Shown piece after piece: positions 8,556-16,519 of a DNA stretch of 42,740 bases. Source of the DNA: Eubacteriaceae bacterium (GTDB lineage: Bacteria; Bacillota; Clostridia; Eubacteriales; Eubacteriaceae); NCBI GenBank assembly GCA_030156895.1, contig JASGLP010000026.1, forward strand, positions 1 through 42,740, given 5' to 3'. The position numbers were made by a program, and so were the translations under genes. Every line of letters starts with the position of its first letter. The first letter of the stretch is position 1. The notes below the pieces were generated by a model, which saw only the letters and a program-made list of their open reading frames with translations, did no database searches and was not told the DNA's origin.

Positions 8556-9329
8556 TCACCCAAACTGTTCAACAAGCTGAAGAATTGTCAGCCCCAAGAG
8601 TACAATAAAAAGAACCGGCAATACAAATAAAACCAGGAGAATCATCATTTTAACAGGCGCTTTCATTGCTTTTTCCTCCGCCTCAAGAAAGGCTACCATC
8701 TGGTGAGACAACGATCCAAATGACAGAAGCTGATCGACCGTAATTGGCGTTTTAGAAAATTTACGAATGGTAATAACTGGCCCGACCAGCGATAAGGGTG
8801 GGATCACCACATTCACACGTGAACTATCCTGGAGTCTGGCATCCACCATGGGACTGGCTTCATCAACGTGTCTGCCAATCGAGGAAACAATACGGTCAAT
8901 CACATTTAGAACGTGCTGATTATCTTTAAATATCACCGGTGATAACTGGATCCTGCCATTTTTTTCGATATAGATACGATTATAACCATTGTCCATAATT
9001 TCAGTTACATCCGGATCATTGAGCAGAGTTTCAAGGGGGCCATAGCCAATAATCTCATTAAGCAGTTCTTCAGTAATCTTCTCCCGATCCATCCGATTAA
9101 CATTCTCAGCCTCAATCGACATGACTGTCTCAAGAATTCTTAAGATTTCAGCTGAATTTTCCTTGGTGATTTCTTCCACCTTACTGCTATTGATTTCATT
9201 AATTACTTTCTGATGAACCCGGTTTTTTAGTCCCTGATAAATATCGACTCGCGGTGCTTCTTTTTTCCCCTCGTCAGAACTTTCCTTCGGACCCGTTCGC
9301 TTCTGTTCCATTTTTTCAAGAAGTCCCAT
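8556..9329 (-). pseudogene. Chimeric cpaF (tadA) N-terminus joined in frame to tadC C-terminus
   Basis: Codons 1-217 or so match the N-terminal domain of the CpaF/TadA secretion ATPase (GYGPLETLLNDPDVTEIM; VDARLQDSSRVNVVIPPLSL; FGSLSHQMVAFLEA). The sequence then switches directly to the last 40 residues of a TadC-type membrane protein (EEKAMKAPVKMMILLVLFVLP). The Walker A, Walker B and His boxes of CpaF, all of TadB and most of TadC are absent. The frame is maintained across the join, so this looks like a deletion scar of roughly 2-3 kb, or a collapsed assembly. The product cannot be a working ATPase. The start at 9329 follows GAGAGGAG. Confidence 0.82.
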
Positions 9330-9431
9330 ATTTTTCTCCTCTCTGCCCAATCTAGTCGTTTTGACAACGGCTAACACCTGAAAATTATTAGTCGATACAT
9401 TTTAAATTTTTCTAACGCTGAGCCAGCATTT

Positions 9432-10420
9432 TCAAAGAAAATCTACGATTTTTATCAGTTCCTTGCCCATCACCGTTTTGGGTGCCCCCAAAAGAATCGG
9501 AATCCCCTTATTATGCGCATTTAAAGTCGTTTTCCAGTCTGTATGGATCGTGTTTTTAAGCGGGACACCCAACACTCTTTGCATATCCTTAATCGTAATC
9601 AGTGATTTTTCGAAACGATTGACCACGACCTGAGCTTTTTCCCGTTGCTGCAGGGTATCCAGGACATTCAGCGCAATTTTGGTATTGCGAAGACTCGAAA
9701 TATCCGGCGCACTTATACATAAAAGCAGGTTTGCATTCTCAATGGCACCATTGAAATATCATTAAAGACCGGCGGCGTATCAAGAATAATATAATCATAA
9801 AAAGGCCGCATGGTATCGATCATCGCATCTACCATATCAGGGGTTATATATTCTGCATATTCAGGGCTTTTAGGTGCACATATGATACTGACTCCCGAAA
9901 AATGCAGCCCCATAACCCGTCTAATGGCATCCATGTCGCTGGAATCTTTTCCCTCCGTCAGAACGGCAATCGTCTCTTTGGGGTCCAGATCAAAAAAAAC
10001 GTTCACATCACCAAATTGCAGATCAGCATCAATGATGGCAAACTTTTTCCCTTTTTTTGAAAGGGCCACCGCCAGGTTTACCGCCACTGTCGTTCTGCCA
10101 ATTCCGCCTTTTGTGCTAAAAACGGTAATCATCTGGGACTGGACACTTGTGGTCGTGCCGGATTCAACATTTTCCATTCGGGATTTCTCAAGAAAATAGG
10201 CGGTTTCTAAATTTTCATTCAGCGTAATTGAGTCAATGGGAAATTGCAGAACTTTTCTGATCCCAGCCAGCATAACTTTTTCGGTATATGATGGGTCAAA
10301 CTCATCACAAATCAGAAAAACCGAACAGCCCGGCATCCGAATATAGATCTTTTCTGCCAGATTGATAGATTCAAAATATTCATCTTCGCATTGGATGATC
10401 ACTACATTATTTGTCGCCAA
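9432..10420 (-). pseudogene. TadZ/CpaE-like MinD-family ATPase, frameshifted and lacking its N-terminus
   Basis: The frame from 10420 encodes a receiver-like segment (MLAGIRKVLQFPID) and then a MinD-type ATPase with a deviant Walker A (STKGGIGRTTVAVNLA) and an ILDTPP motif. Near 9747-9755 a single-base loss shifts the frame. The other frame continues the homology (GAIENANLLLCISAPDISSL, then VVVNRFEKSLITIKD) to TGA at 9432. Repaired, it would be about 329 residues, shorter than typical CpaE proteins. The first 45 or so residues of the receiver-like domain seem to be missing, and the frame begins at TTG inside the end of cpaB. TadZ localises pilus assembly in the cell. Confidence 0.75.
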
Positions 10421-10907
10421 CCTCCAGTACCAGTAAATTCTCAGAAATATACTCGGATACGGATGACGTCCCAGCGACCAGGGTTGCTACCACATCAACC
10501 CGATCCCCGCTCTGAATATAACCACCAACTCCTTGAAATTCGCCTGTTTCTAATGTAACCGCTCGAAAACCTGAGGGAACAGTATAAGCCAGCCCGTCAT
10601 TTTCTTCACTTCCTACACTAAGGCGGGTGGTTAAAATCTGTTCGCCTTCCTGGATGTTTTCTTTGGCTACTCTGCCCACCACATCCTCCAGATTAGTGTA
10701 AGAAGCAGGATGGACATAACTGAGCGGCAAGTCCTGCAGTTCCACCATCTCTGCTTTGATGATGGTCGCTGCTTCAATATTAGTAACAGCCACGACAACC
10801 GGTCTTGTTTCTTCATCGGTTCGCGTCGTTAATGACAGGGCAAACTGGAAAACGGCAATTCCGGCAACCACTGATAGGATCAGGGCAATCAGCACTAGTT
10901 TCTTCAT
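10407..10907 (-). CDS. CpaB/RcpC-like pilus assembly protein, C-terminally truncated
   Basis: A 166-residue protein with a signal-anchor (KKLVLIALILSVVAGIAVFQFA), an SAF domain (residues about 38-100) and the beginning of the RcpC/CpaB domain (TVPSGFRAVTLETGEFQGVGGYIQSGDRV begins near residue 108). It stops at VLEVGDK, where family members normally continue for a further 60-100 residues. The stop overlaps the start of the tadZ remnant by 14 bases. Together with the missing N-terminus of tadZ this suggests a deletion across the cpaB-tadZ boundary. It starts directly after the prepilin peptidase stop codon. Confidence 0.7.
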   Translation of the reverse strand: MKKLVLIALILSVVAGIAVFQFALSLTTRTDEETRPVVVAVTNIEAATIIKAEMVELQDLPLSYVHPASYTNLEDVVGRVAKENIQEGEQILTTRLSVGSEENDGLAYTVPSGFRAVTLETGEFQGVGGYIQSGDRVDVVATLVAGTSSVSEYISENLLVLEVGDK

Positions 10908-11282
10908 TTATACTCTCCATCTGCACAATCGGTAGTGTCCTAATGCTATTTTTTTCTTTAAATCCTCCTTTCTTCTCACAAGAAATAGTGCTGCATAAAA
11001 TATAACTGCAAGTGACATCATTAAAATTGCAAAAATCAATCCATGTACTCCCAGGCAGAAACCAACGACTGCTGCATATTTTACATCTTCCCAACCTGCA
11101 CCACGTCCAATAAAAGTGGGAAGCATAAAAATTATAAATCCAATCACAAAACCGGCAATATTTAAAGCCGGATGACCTTTAGGCCAGCCTGACACCATTA
11201 ATCCAATTCCAATTAAGATGGCCAGTAGAAGCAATTCATTGGGAATTTTTTGAATCTTCAAATCCACCAGTGCAATCATCAA
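10908..11282 (-). CDS. TadV/CpaA-like prepilin peptidase (A24 family)
   Basis: A membrane aspartic peptidase that processes type IV-type prepilins. Visible motifs are DLKIQKIPN with the first catalytic Asp and GAGWEDVKYAAVVG, corresponding to the G-x-G-D-x-K box with the second Asp; the usual GxGD spacing is altered here. Four hydrophobic segments can be seen. The start is uncertain: the frame is open upstream to about 11320 and reads YKYVLISIAL, which resembles the family's first helix, but lacks ATG; TTG 11282 precedes ATG 11279. The C-terminal KKKIALGHYRLCRWRV is atypical. It may be slightly damaged like its neighbours. Confidence 0.7.
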   Translation of the reverse strand: MMIALVDLKIQKIPNELLLLAILIGIGLMVSGWPKGHPALNIAGFVIGFIIFMLPTFIGRGAGWEDVKYAAVVGFCLGVHGLIFAILMMSLAVIFYAALFLVRRKEDLKKKIALGHYRLCRWRV

Positions 11283-11293
11283 TGCAATCGATA

Positions 11294-11527
11294 TTAAAAC
11301 ATACTTGTAATCGCCTGCAGATTAAAACCATACTGTGTAAGCATCATCCACCAGATCATCCCGTTTGCGACACCGAAAAAAATCATTTCCTGACGTTTTT
11401 CCGAGTCAGAAGCTTTCATTAACTGTTTCAATCGTTTTCTGATCAACATATCTGAAATACTTTTTATTATCAACCCAAAACCCATACCAGCCAGAAAAAT
11501 CAATAAACTGTACAGCGTCTGATTCAT
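11294..11527 (-). CDS. Small membrane protein, first gene after the c-di-GMP switches
   Basis: A 77-residue protein with one clear N-terminal membrane helix (LYSLLIFLAGMGFGLIIKSI), a charged middle (RKRLKQLMKASDSEKRQE) and a second hydrophobic segment. AAGGAGGTGG lies directly upstream of ATG 11527. I do not recognise the family. It is the first gene of the tad-linked operon and so is directly under the two riboswitches. It does not look like a Flp pilin: there is no G/E cleavage motif followed by the pilin helix. Confidence 0.6.
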   Translation of the reverse strand: MNQTLYSLLIFLAGMGFGLIIKSISDMLIRKRLKQLMKASDSEKRQEMIFFGVANGMIWWMMLTQYGFNLQAITSMF

Positions 11528-11548
11528 CGATCCACCTCCTTACAGGTA

Positions 11549-11576
11549 TAAAAAAACAACGCTCTGACACGTTGCA
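11549..11576 (-). terminator. Terminator of the promoter-distal c-di-GMP switch
   Basis: On the minus strand GCAACG, the loop TGTCAGAG and CGTTGT are followed by seven T. It lies between the second aptamer and the ribosome site of the gene at 11527. Its 5' arm (GCAAC) is complementary to the aptamer's closing strand GTTGC. Confidence 0.8.
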
Positions 11577-11608
11577 TTTTTGGGTGCACTTAATACACCT
11601 ATTTATTT

Positions 11609-11679
11609 TGCAACTAGCTGTCATGTAAATTACTTAGACCCTATAGCTTTGCGTCCTTACCTTTCGATAAGTTTGCCAA
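11609..11679 (-). promoter_or_regulatory. c-di-GMP-I (GEMM) riboswitch, promoter-distal copy
   Basis: On the minus strand the conserved core is visible: GGCAAAC, a stem capped by a GAAA tetraloop (CTTATCGAAAGGTAAG), GGACGCAAAGC, then GTCTAAG and ATGACAGCTAGTTGC closing P1. This matches the GEMM-I aptamer that binds cyclic di-GMP. The tetraloop receptor is slightly variant (TCTAAG). A terminator follows at 11549-11576. It controls the pilus-linked operon that starts at 11527. Confidence 0.9.
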
Positions 11680-11711
11680 ATATTCTGTTTTTCCAATTAT
11701 GCTTGTTTTGT

Positions 11712-11743
11712 TAAAATAAAAAGCAACGCAGAGCAGCGTTGCT
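11712..11743 (-). terminator. Terminator of the promoter-proximal c-di-GMP switch
   Basis: On the minus strand AGCAACGC, the loop TGCTCT and GCGTTGCT are followed by TTTTATTTT. It separates the two aptamers. The 5' arm GCAAC is again complementary to the GTTGC end of the preceding aptamer, suggesting mutually exclusive pairing. Confidence 0.85.
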
Positions 11744-11770
11744 TTTATTTCTTTTTTACAAAAATTTTTC

Positions 11771-11842
11771 TGCAACTGGCTACCATATAATTCTACTTAG
11801 GCCCTAAAGCTTTGCGTCCTTACCTTTCAGTAAGTTTGCCGG
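11771..11842 (-). promoter_or_regulatory. c-di-GMP-I (GEMM) riboswitch, promoter-proximal copy
   Basis: On the minus strand: GGCAAAC, CTTACTGAAAGGTAAG with a GAAA tetraloop, GGACGCAAAGC, CCTAAG paired opposite TATGG (a perfect 11-nucleotide tetraloop receptor), and AGCCAGTTGC closing P1. This is a near-consensus GEMM-I aptamer. It is the first of two tandem aptamers, each with its own terminator. Confidence 0.92.
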
Positions 11843-11857
11843 TTTATTTTTGTTGGA

Positions 11858-11886
11858 TTAATAATATATCGTGTGTAAAAGTCTAA
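11858..11886 (-). promoter_or_regulatory. Possible promoter of the riboswitch-controlled operon
   Basis: On the minus strand TTAGAC, 17 bases and TATTAA lie just upstream of the first aptamer. The match to the sigma-A consensus is only fair, but the position is right. The bases from here to 12131 are AT-rich and show no other feature. Confidence 0.35.
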
Positions 11887-12131
11887 TAATGTGTTTATTT
11901 ATCTTTTTTATTTCTTATAATTCATCTTTTTCTTTCGAAATAGCATCTCTTGATGTTTAAAAGTTCATAAAAAACATACATTTTAATCTCGTTTTATATT
12001 CTTTATTTTCATCATCAAACATTTTCTTTATATATATATCGTGATCTTTCAAATTGTTTAAGTTGTACTAATTTTGTTATTATATAATATTGTATTTTTT
12101 CCATCCGCCCAAACCCTGCTAAATTTTTCAA

Positions 12132-12160
12132 TTGACAAATCGATTGCCTCGCTTTATAAT
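12132..12160 (+). promoter_or_regulatory. Consensus sigma-A promoter of the TetR-esterase operon
   Basis: TTGACA at 12132-12137, a 17-base spacer and TATAAT at 12155-12160: a perfect match in both hexamers and spacing. The -10 box lies inside the long operator palindrome, so bound repressor would block polymerase directly. Confidence 0.9.
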
Positions 12161-12190
12161 GAATGAGTGTTCATTCATTATAAAGCGAGG
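12147..12190 (+). promoter_or_regulatory. 44-bp perfect palindrome, predicted TetR operator
   Basis: The left arm CCTCGCTTTATAATGAATGA and its exact reverse complement are separated by GTGT. The inner part (GAATGAGTGTTCATTC) is the usual core of TetR-family operators. The right arm ends in the GAGG that serves as ribosome site of the gene at 12198. Since transcription should start near 12167, only the right arm is in the mRNA, so the symmetry acts on DNA rather than as an RNA hairpin. Confidence 0.85.
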
Positions 12191-12197
12191 TGGTTTT

Positions 12198-12827
12198 ATG
12201 GCTAGAACATCAGAACAAAACGAACAAATGCGTGAAGTCAGTAAAGTTAATATCCGCCAGGCTGCACTAAAACAGTTTTCAGAAAAGGGCTTATTTGCTA
12301 CCCGGATTCTCGACATTGCCAATGAAGCGCAAATTTCCCAGGGGCTTTTATATCGCTATTATCATTCAAAGGACGAAATTTATACTGATCTGATTGATGA
12401 AGCGATGGATCTTTTAATCGAAGCCACACATTCTATTGAAGCACTCGATTTACCTGCCCGGGAAAAATTTTTGAAATCACTTACTGGACTATATGAAACA
12501 ATTTATAGCAATCCACGTTTTTTGCAAACCAACCGATTGATAACTTCCGCTATGCACTCCCAGGCAATACCGGAGGAGGCTAAACTTAAGATTAATGAGA
12601 AAAGAGAAATTCCATATTTGATCTTTTCAAGGATTATTAAACAAGGGCAAATTGAAAATTCATTTGTCGATGGTGATCCAGATCAACTATCTATTCTATT
12701 CTGGTCTACAATCAACGGGCTTTTTGCCTATGTCTCAACCCGGGGTAATCAATCACCGCTTCCCGACCAGAAGCACATTGAAAGAATGTTTTTAAAAACA
12801 CAAAAGGAGAATAAGGATGAGTATTAG
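12198..12827 (+). CDS. TetR/AcrR-family transcriptional regulator
   Basis: A 209-residue repressor. Residues about 17-63 form the TetR helix-turn-helix (IRQAALKQFSEKGLFATRIL, then GLLYRYYHSKDEIY); the rest is the helical ligand domain. ATG 12198 is chosen because GCGAGGTGG precedes it and the family starts here; the frame is open further upstream, but that part is promoter and operator. It overlaps the downstream esterase by 11 bases. It most likely represses its own operon through the palindrome at 12147-12190. The inducer is unknown, possibly an ester substrate or product of the esterase. Confidence 0.92.
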   Translation: MARTSEQNEQMREVSKVNIRQAALKQFSEKGLFATRILDIANEAQISQGLLYRYYHSKDEIYTDLIDEAMDLLIEATHSIEALDLPAREKFLKSLTGLYETIYSNPRFLQTNRLITSAMHSQAIPEEAKLKINEKREIPYLIFSRIIKQGQIENSFVDGDPDQLSILFWSTINGLFAYVSTRGNQSPLPDQKHIERMFLKTQKENKDEY

Positions 12828-13740
12828 AGCTTCACTATTTCATTTTACTTTAAAAAACCGTCATCTGTTAAAAGGTCAGCTTAGAGCTGACATTATTACA
12901 AAAGATACATCAATTGAAAAGCTACGCGCTGAAACCGATGCCGCTGCCGAACGACTGATTAAAGGCCAAAGGGATATTCAATTTGAAAATGCTGTTTTCC
13001 CGAACTTTTACAGCGAATGGGTCATTCCGCAAAATGCCCCTGAAGATAAAATAATTCTCTATTTTCACGGCGGCGGCTTTGTAATGGGTAATGCCCGTTC
13101 GCATCGAAACCTGGTTTCAACCTTTGTCAAAGCGCTGGGTTTGAAAGCACTGGTTTTTGACTATAGCCTGGCTCCTGAGCACCCCTCTCCGGCAGCTGTC
13201 AATGACAGTTATTCAATTTACAAATGGTTGCTTGAAGACGGCTTTCAAGCAGAAAACATCGCTTTTGCTGGTGATTCAGCTGGAGCAGGCATTCTGCTGT
13301 CCACACTCTTAAAATGCAAAGATGAGAAAACGCCCTTGCCTGCAGCCTGCCTGGCATTTTCTCCCTGCACCGATATGACCATGTCAGGTGAATCGCATAT
13401 TAGTCGAAAAAAATATGATCCTTGTACGCCTGAAGGCGCCAATGAAACATATTTAAGTTACTATGTTGGTGAAGGCGACCCCAGGCACCCATATGCTTCG
13501 CCATTATTTGGCGATCTTACTAATCTGCCGCCAATCCACATTGAAGTCGGCAATGATGAAACTTTACGCGATGATTCCGTGCTTTTCTGCCAAAAAGCCA
13601 AAGAAGCCGGTAGCCCTGTTTCAATCAATGTCTGGAAGGGCATGTTTCACTGTTTTTCTCTGATGGCACCGATGTTTCCGGAAGCAACTCAATCACTTGA
13701 CCAGTCCTGTGACTTTCTAAGAACACAACTAAACATCTAA
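12817..13740 (+). CDS. Alpha/beta-hydrolase esterase, HSL family
   Basis: A 307-residue carboxylesterase of the hormone-sensitive-lipase group. The oxyanion-hole motif HGGG is at 84-87, the nucleophile Ser154 in GDSAG, an acidic residue follows in VGNDETLRDD (around 247-252), and His278 lies in MFHCF. No signal peptide is seen, so it should be cytosolic. It hydrolyses short acyl esters in known relatives; the natural substrate here is unknown. It is co-transcribed with the TetR regulator, overlapping its end, and is followed by a terminator-like hairpin. Confidence 0.92.
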   Translation: MSIRASLFHFTLKNRHLLKGQLRADIITKDTSIEKLRAETDAAAERLIKGQRDIQFENAVFPNFYSEWVIPQNAPEDKIILYFHGGGFVMGNARSHRNLVSTFVKALGLKALVFDYSLAPEHPSPAAVNDSYSIYKWLLEDGFQAENIAFAGDSAGAGILLSTLLKCKDEKTPLPAACLAFSPCTDMTMSGESHISRKKYDPCTPEGANETYLSYYVGEGDPRHPYASPLFGDLTNLPPIHIEVGNDETLRDDSVLFCQKAKEAGSPVSINVWKGMFHCFSLMAPMFPEATQSLDQSCDFLRTQLNI

Positions 13741-13798
13741 AAAAGCAAGATCCATTTAGTGAAAATGAACGTCGCCGATAATCAGTAAAATACAAGTG

Positions 13799-13830
13799 CA
13801 GATTTCATCTTTCAAGGTGAAATCTGTTTC
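13799..13830 (+). terminator. Terminator of the TetR-esterase operon
   Basis: CAGATTTCA, a 10-base loop and TGAAATCTG are followed by TTTCTT. It lies 58 bases past the esterase stop. Confidence 0.6.
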
Positions 13831-13929
13831 TTGCAAGATTTTGTACCGATACATCTGTCAAATTAAGGCTGGTCGGCTCTTTTTTGCTACCTAAAAGAAG
13901 TCCTCGAACTGCAATCTATTATCGCAATC

Positions 13930-15549
13930 TTATCTGCTGTCCTCTTCACGCTCAAAAGTCGCAAATCTTTCCATTATTTTTTCAGCAATTTTTATCCCAT
14001 CCACTGCCGAAGACATAATTCCGCCAGCATAACCGGCACCTTCTCCCATGGGAAAGACGCCTTTAACACTCGCTTCATAATTCTCATCACGCAGGATCCG
14101 AACCGGTGCTGAAGACCTGGTTTCAACGCCAGTTAAAATCGCTTCGTCCATAGAAAAACCTTTTATTTTCTTATTAAATTCTATGATCGCCGATTTCATT
14201 GTATCCGTCACATATTCAGGAAGACATGCTCTCAGATCTCCTAATTTGATGCCAGGCCGATAGCTTGACTGCACTGTCCCTAAGGACTTACTGGGCTGAT
14301 CTTTTAAAAAATCGCCAACCAGCTGTGCTGGCGCAAAATAATTCCCGCCTCCGGATACAAAAGCGGCATGTTCCCATTTCCTCTGAAATTCAATTCCCGC
14401 CAGCGGATGATCACTTTCGTAATCCTCTGGATTAACACCAACCAAAAGCGCAGCATTAGCATTGACACCATCCCGGGCGTGTTGACTCATGCCATTTGTC
14501 ACTAACCCATCTCGCTCTGATGATGAAGCAACCACGCTTCCGCCTGGGCACATGCAAAATGTATAAGCAGATCTTTCCTCTTTCCCGTGAAATGCCAATT
14601 TGTAATCAGCTGCGCCCAAAGCTGGATGCCCTGCCCATTTGCCATATTGGCCGGCATCAATCATGGCCTGTGGATGTTCAATTCGAGCCCCAATTGAAAA
14701 TGCCTTGGCTTTCATCGAAAGACCCAGCTCATATAATCTCTGATAGCTTTGTCTTGAACTATGCCCGATTCCCAGACAAATAATTGCGCTTTCGATCACT
14801 TCACTTTGATTAACCACTGCTGCCTTAATGTGGTTATTTTCAATTATCAGATCTGTCATTTCTGTTTGAAACCTGACCTGTCCACCATTTTTAATGATCT
14901 GTTGACGAATATTTTTGACGACTCCACGAAGCAGATCAGTGCCGATATGTGGCTTGTTTAAATAAAGAATTTCTTCCGGTGCACCGGCATCAATAAATTT
15001 TTTCAGCACTGTTCGGCACCTAATGTCATTAATTTTGGTTGTTAACTTGCCGTCAGAAAAAGTCCCGGCTCCCCCTTCTCCAAACTGAACATTGCTTTTC
15101 TCATCCAGTTGTCCCGTTTTCCAAAAATGATCTATTTTGCGGGTACGCTCATCCACATCATCGCCTTTTTCAAGAAGAATGGGTCGATAGCCATTTTCGG
15201 CCAAAATCAGGCCGGCAAAAAGGCCGGCTGGCCCTGTCCCAACAATAATAGGTCGCTGTTGTAACTGTTTTTGTCCTTTAACCACTGAATTTGCTTTTAA
15301 TTCTGGTGAAATGCTAATCGATTTATTTTTCGCCAAGAGCCCTTTTTCATCCAAAGCCTGAAAATCGATGGTATAGACAAAAAAAATCATCTCTTTTTTA
15401 CGCGCGTCCACTGATTTTTTAAAAATTTGAAAATCTAATAATCTCTCATTTTTAATCATTTTTTGCAATTTTTTCTCAAGTGCCTTTCGCTCTTGATCTT
15501 TACTTTCAGCCTCAAGAATCGATAATTTGATATTGCTTATGCGCAGCAT
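13930..15549 (-). CDS. FAD-dependent oxidoreductase (COG2509-type)
   Basis: A 539-residue flavoprotein of the uncharacterised FAD-dependent dehydrogenase group. After an N-terminal domain of about 95 residues comes the dinucleotide-binding motif RPIIVGTGPAGLFAGLILAE. The family signatures follow: NVQFGEGGAGTFSDGKLTT, SIGARIEHPQAMID, CPGGSVVASSSE, and the C-terminal ETRSSAPVRILRDE and FPMGEGAGYAGGI. Members are widespread in Firmicutes, but the substrate is not known. AGGAGG precedes the ATG at 15549. It lies 32 bases after the membrane-protein gene and may share its transcript. Confidence 0.9.
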   Translation of the reverse strand: MLRISNIKLSILEAESKDQERKALEKKLQKMIKNERLLDFQIFKKSVDARKKEMIFFVYTIDFQALDEKGLLAKNKSISISPELKANSVVKGQKQLQQRPIIVGTGPAGLFAGLILAENGYRPILLEKGDDVDERTRKIDHFWKTGQLDEKSNVQFGEGGAGTFSDGKLTTKINDIRCRTVLKKFIDAGAPEEILYLNKPHIGTDLLRGVVKNIRQQIIKNGGQVRFQTEMTDLIIENNHIKAAVVNQSEVIESAIICLGIGHSSRQSYQRLYELGLSMKAKAFSIGARIEHPQAMIDAGQYGKWAGHPALGAADYKLAFHGKEERSAYTFCMCPGGSVVASSSERDGLVTNGMSQHARDGVNANAALLVGVNPEDYESDHPLAGIEFQRKWEHAAFVSGGGNYFAPAQLVGDFLKDQPSKSLGTVQSSYRPGIKLGDLRACLPEYVTDTMKSAIIEFNKKIKGFSMDEAILTGVETRSSAPVRILRDENYEASVKGVFPMGEGAGYAGGIMSSAVDGIKIAEKIMERFATFEREEDSR

Positions 15550-15581
15550 ATTTCCTCCTAAAAAGTTAGCTTACATGCAAG

Positions 15582-16430
15582 CTATTCCGCCTGTTGTCTT
15601 TTTTCTTCAATTTCCTCTTCGGTCTTCATGCGCGGCATAAATCGTCTGGCAAAATTCCCGCTGTCAGCATCATTTTTACGGTTAACAATGTAAAAATAAC
15701 CAATAATTGAATAGGTCACTGCCCCGATAAAATTGACAAACAGATCATGCATGGTATCGTAAAGACCAATATCGATATAACCACCATAATTCCAGGTCAC
15801 ACCATTGACGATCATTTCATTGATCTGCATGGTTACCGCAACATTTTTCCCGTCCGGATTAAAGATAACCGAACTGATCACCGGCAGGATTGTATCTTTT
15901 TGCATATCCGTTTTAAAAAAGAAATCCGCTGCAAACTCGTAGAACTCCCACAAAACACCAATTGTCATCGAAAAACAAAATGCGACAAATGCCACAAAAA
16001 CAGGTGATAAATACATTTTTACGTTCTCATTGCGATTTAAAATATCAATCAAGGAGAAGCCAATGGCCGCACATAAAAAACCATTCATCGTGTGAAGCAT
16101 ATCATCCCAGCGATCAAACATCAGATAATATTCGTTTATTTCGCCAAGAATTTCCGCACTGAATATAAAAAGGAGAATGATAATTTCAAGTGTCGTCGGT
16201 AATACAATATTGAATTTCTCGTCAATAAATCCCGGTATCATAAATAACAATAGGGTTAGAACACATAAAAAAACATTGTTATAATTGCGATTAAAAATTT
16301 CAGCAATTAAAACAAGAACCACTAATACCCTCAAAGCTATATAGACAAAAGTTTTCGTTTTATTCTTTTTAGCCTCATTAAGAAACTCTGTCCAACGCTC
16401 GGCAAACGTTTTTTTCTTCCGCTTTCCCAT
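15582..16430 (-). CDS. Multi-pass membrane protein, YjdF/DUF2238-like
   Basis: A 282-residue protein with a basic N-terminus (MGKRKKKTFAERW) and about seven hydrophobic segments. The WDDMLHTMNGFLCAAIG segment and a later GLYDTMHDLFVNFIGA segment each have an Asp/His pair in a membrane context, resembling the DUF2238 (YjdF) family. The function is unknown. GGGGGT precedes ATG 16430. It is divergent from the TiaS-like gene at 16520. Confidence 0.7.
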   Translation of the reverse strand: MGKRKKKTFAERWTEFLNEAKKNKTKTFVYIALRVLVVLVLIAEIFNRNYNNVFLCVLTLLLFMIPGFIDEKFNIVLPTTLEIIILLFIFSAEILGEINEYYLMFDRWDDMLHTMNGFLCAAIGFSLIDILNRNENVKMYLSPVFVAFVAFCFSMTIGVLWEFYEFAADFFFKTDMQKDTILPVISSVIFNPDGKNVAVTMQINEMIVNGVTWNYGGYIDIGLYDTMHDLFVNFIGAVTYSIIGYFYIVNRKNDADSGNFARRFMPRMKTEEEIEEKRQQAE

Positions 16431-16519
16431 ACTTACCCCCTTAAGTTTTTCTTAAATTCATTATATCATATTCATGAAATCTGCATACAAGAATTTATAT
16501 TTATCTTCCGGAGGTCTTT

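Noticed and set aside
11294-11527. Flp-type pilin
   Set aside because: No prepilin cleavage motif, and the helix arrangement and charged middle do not fit.
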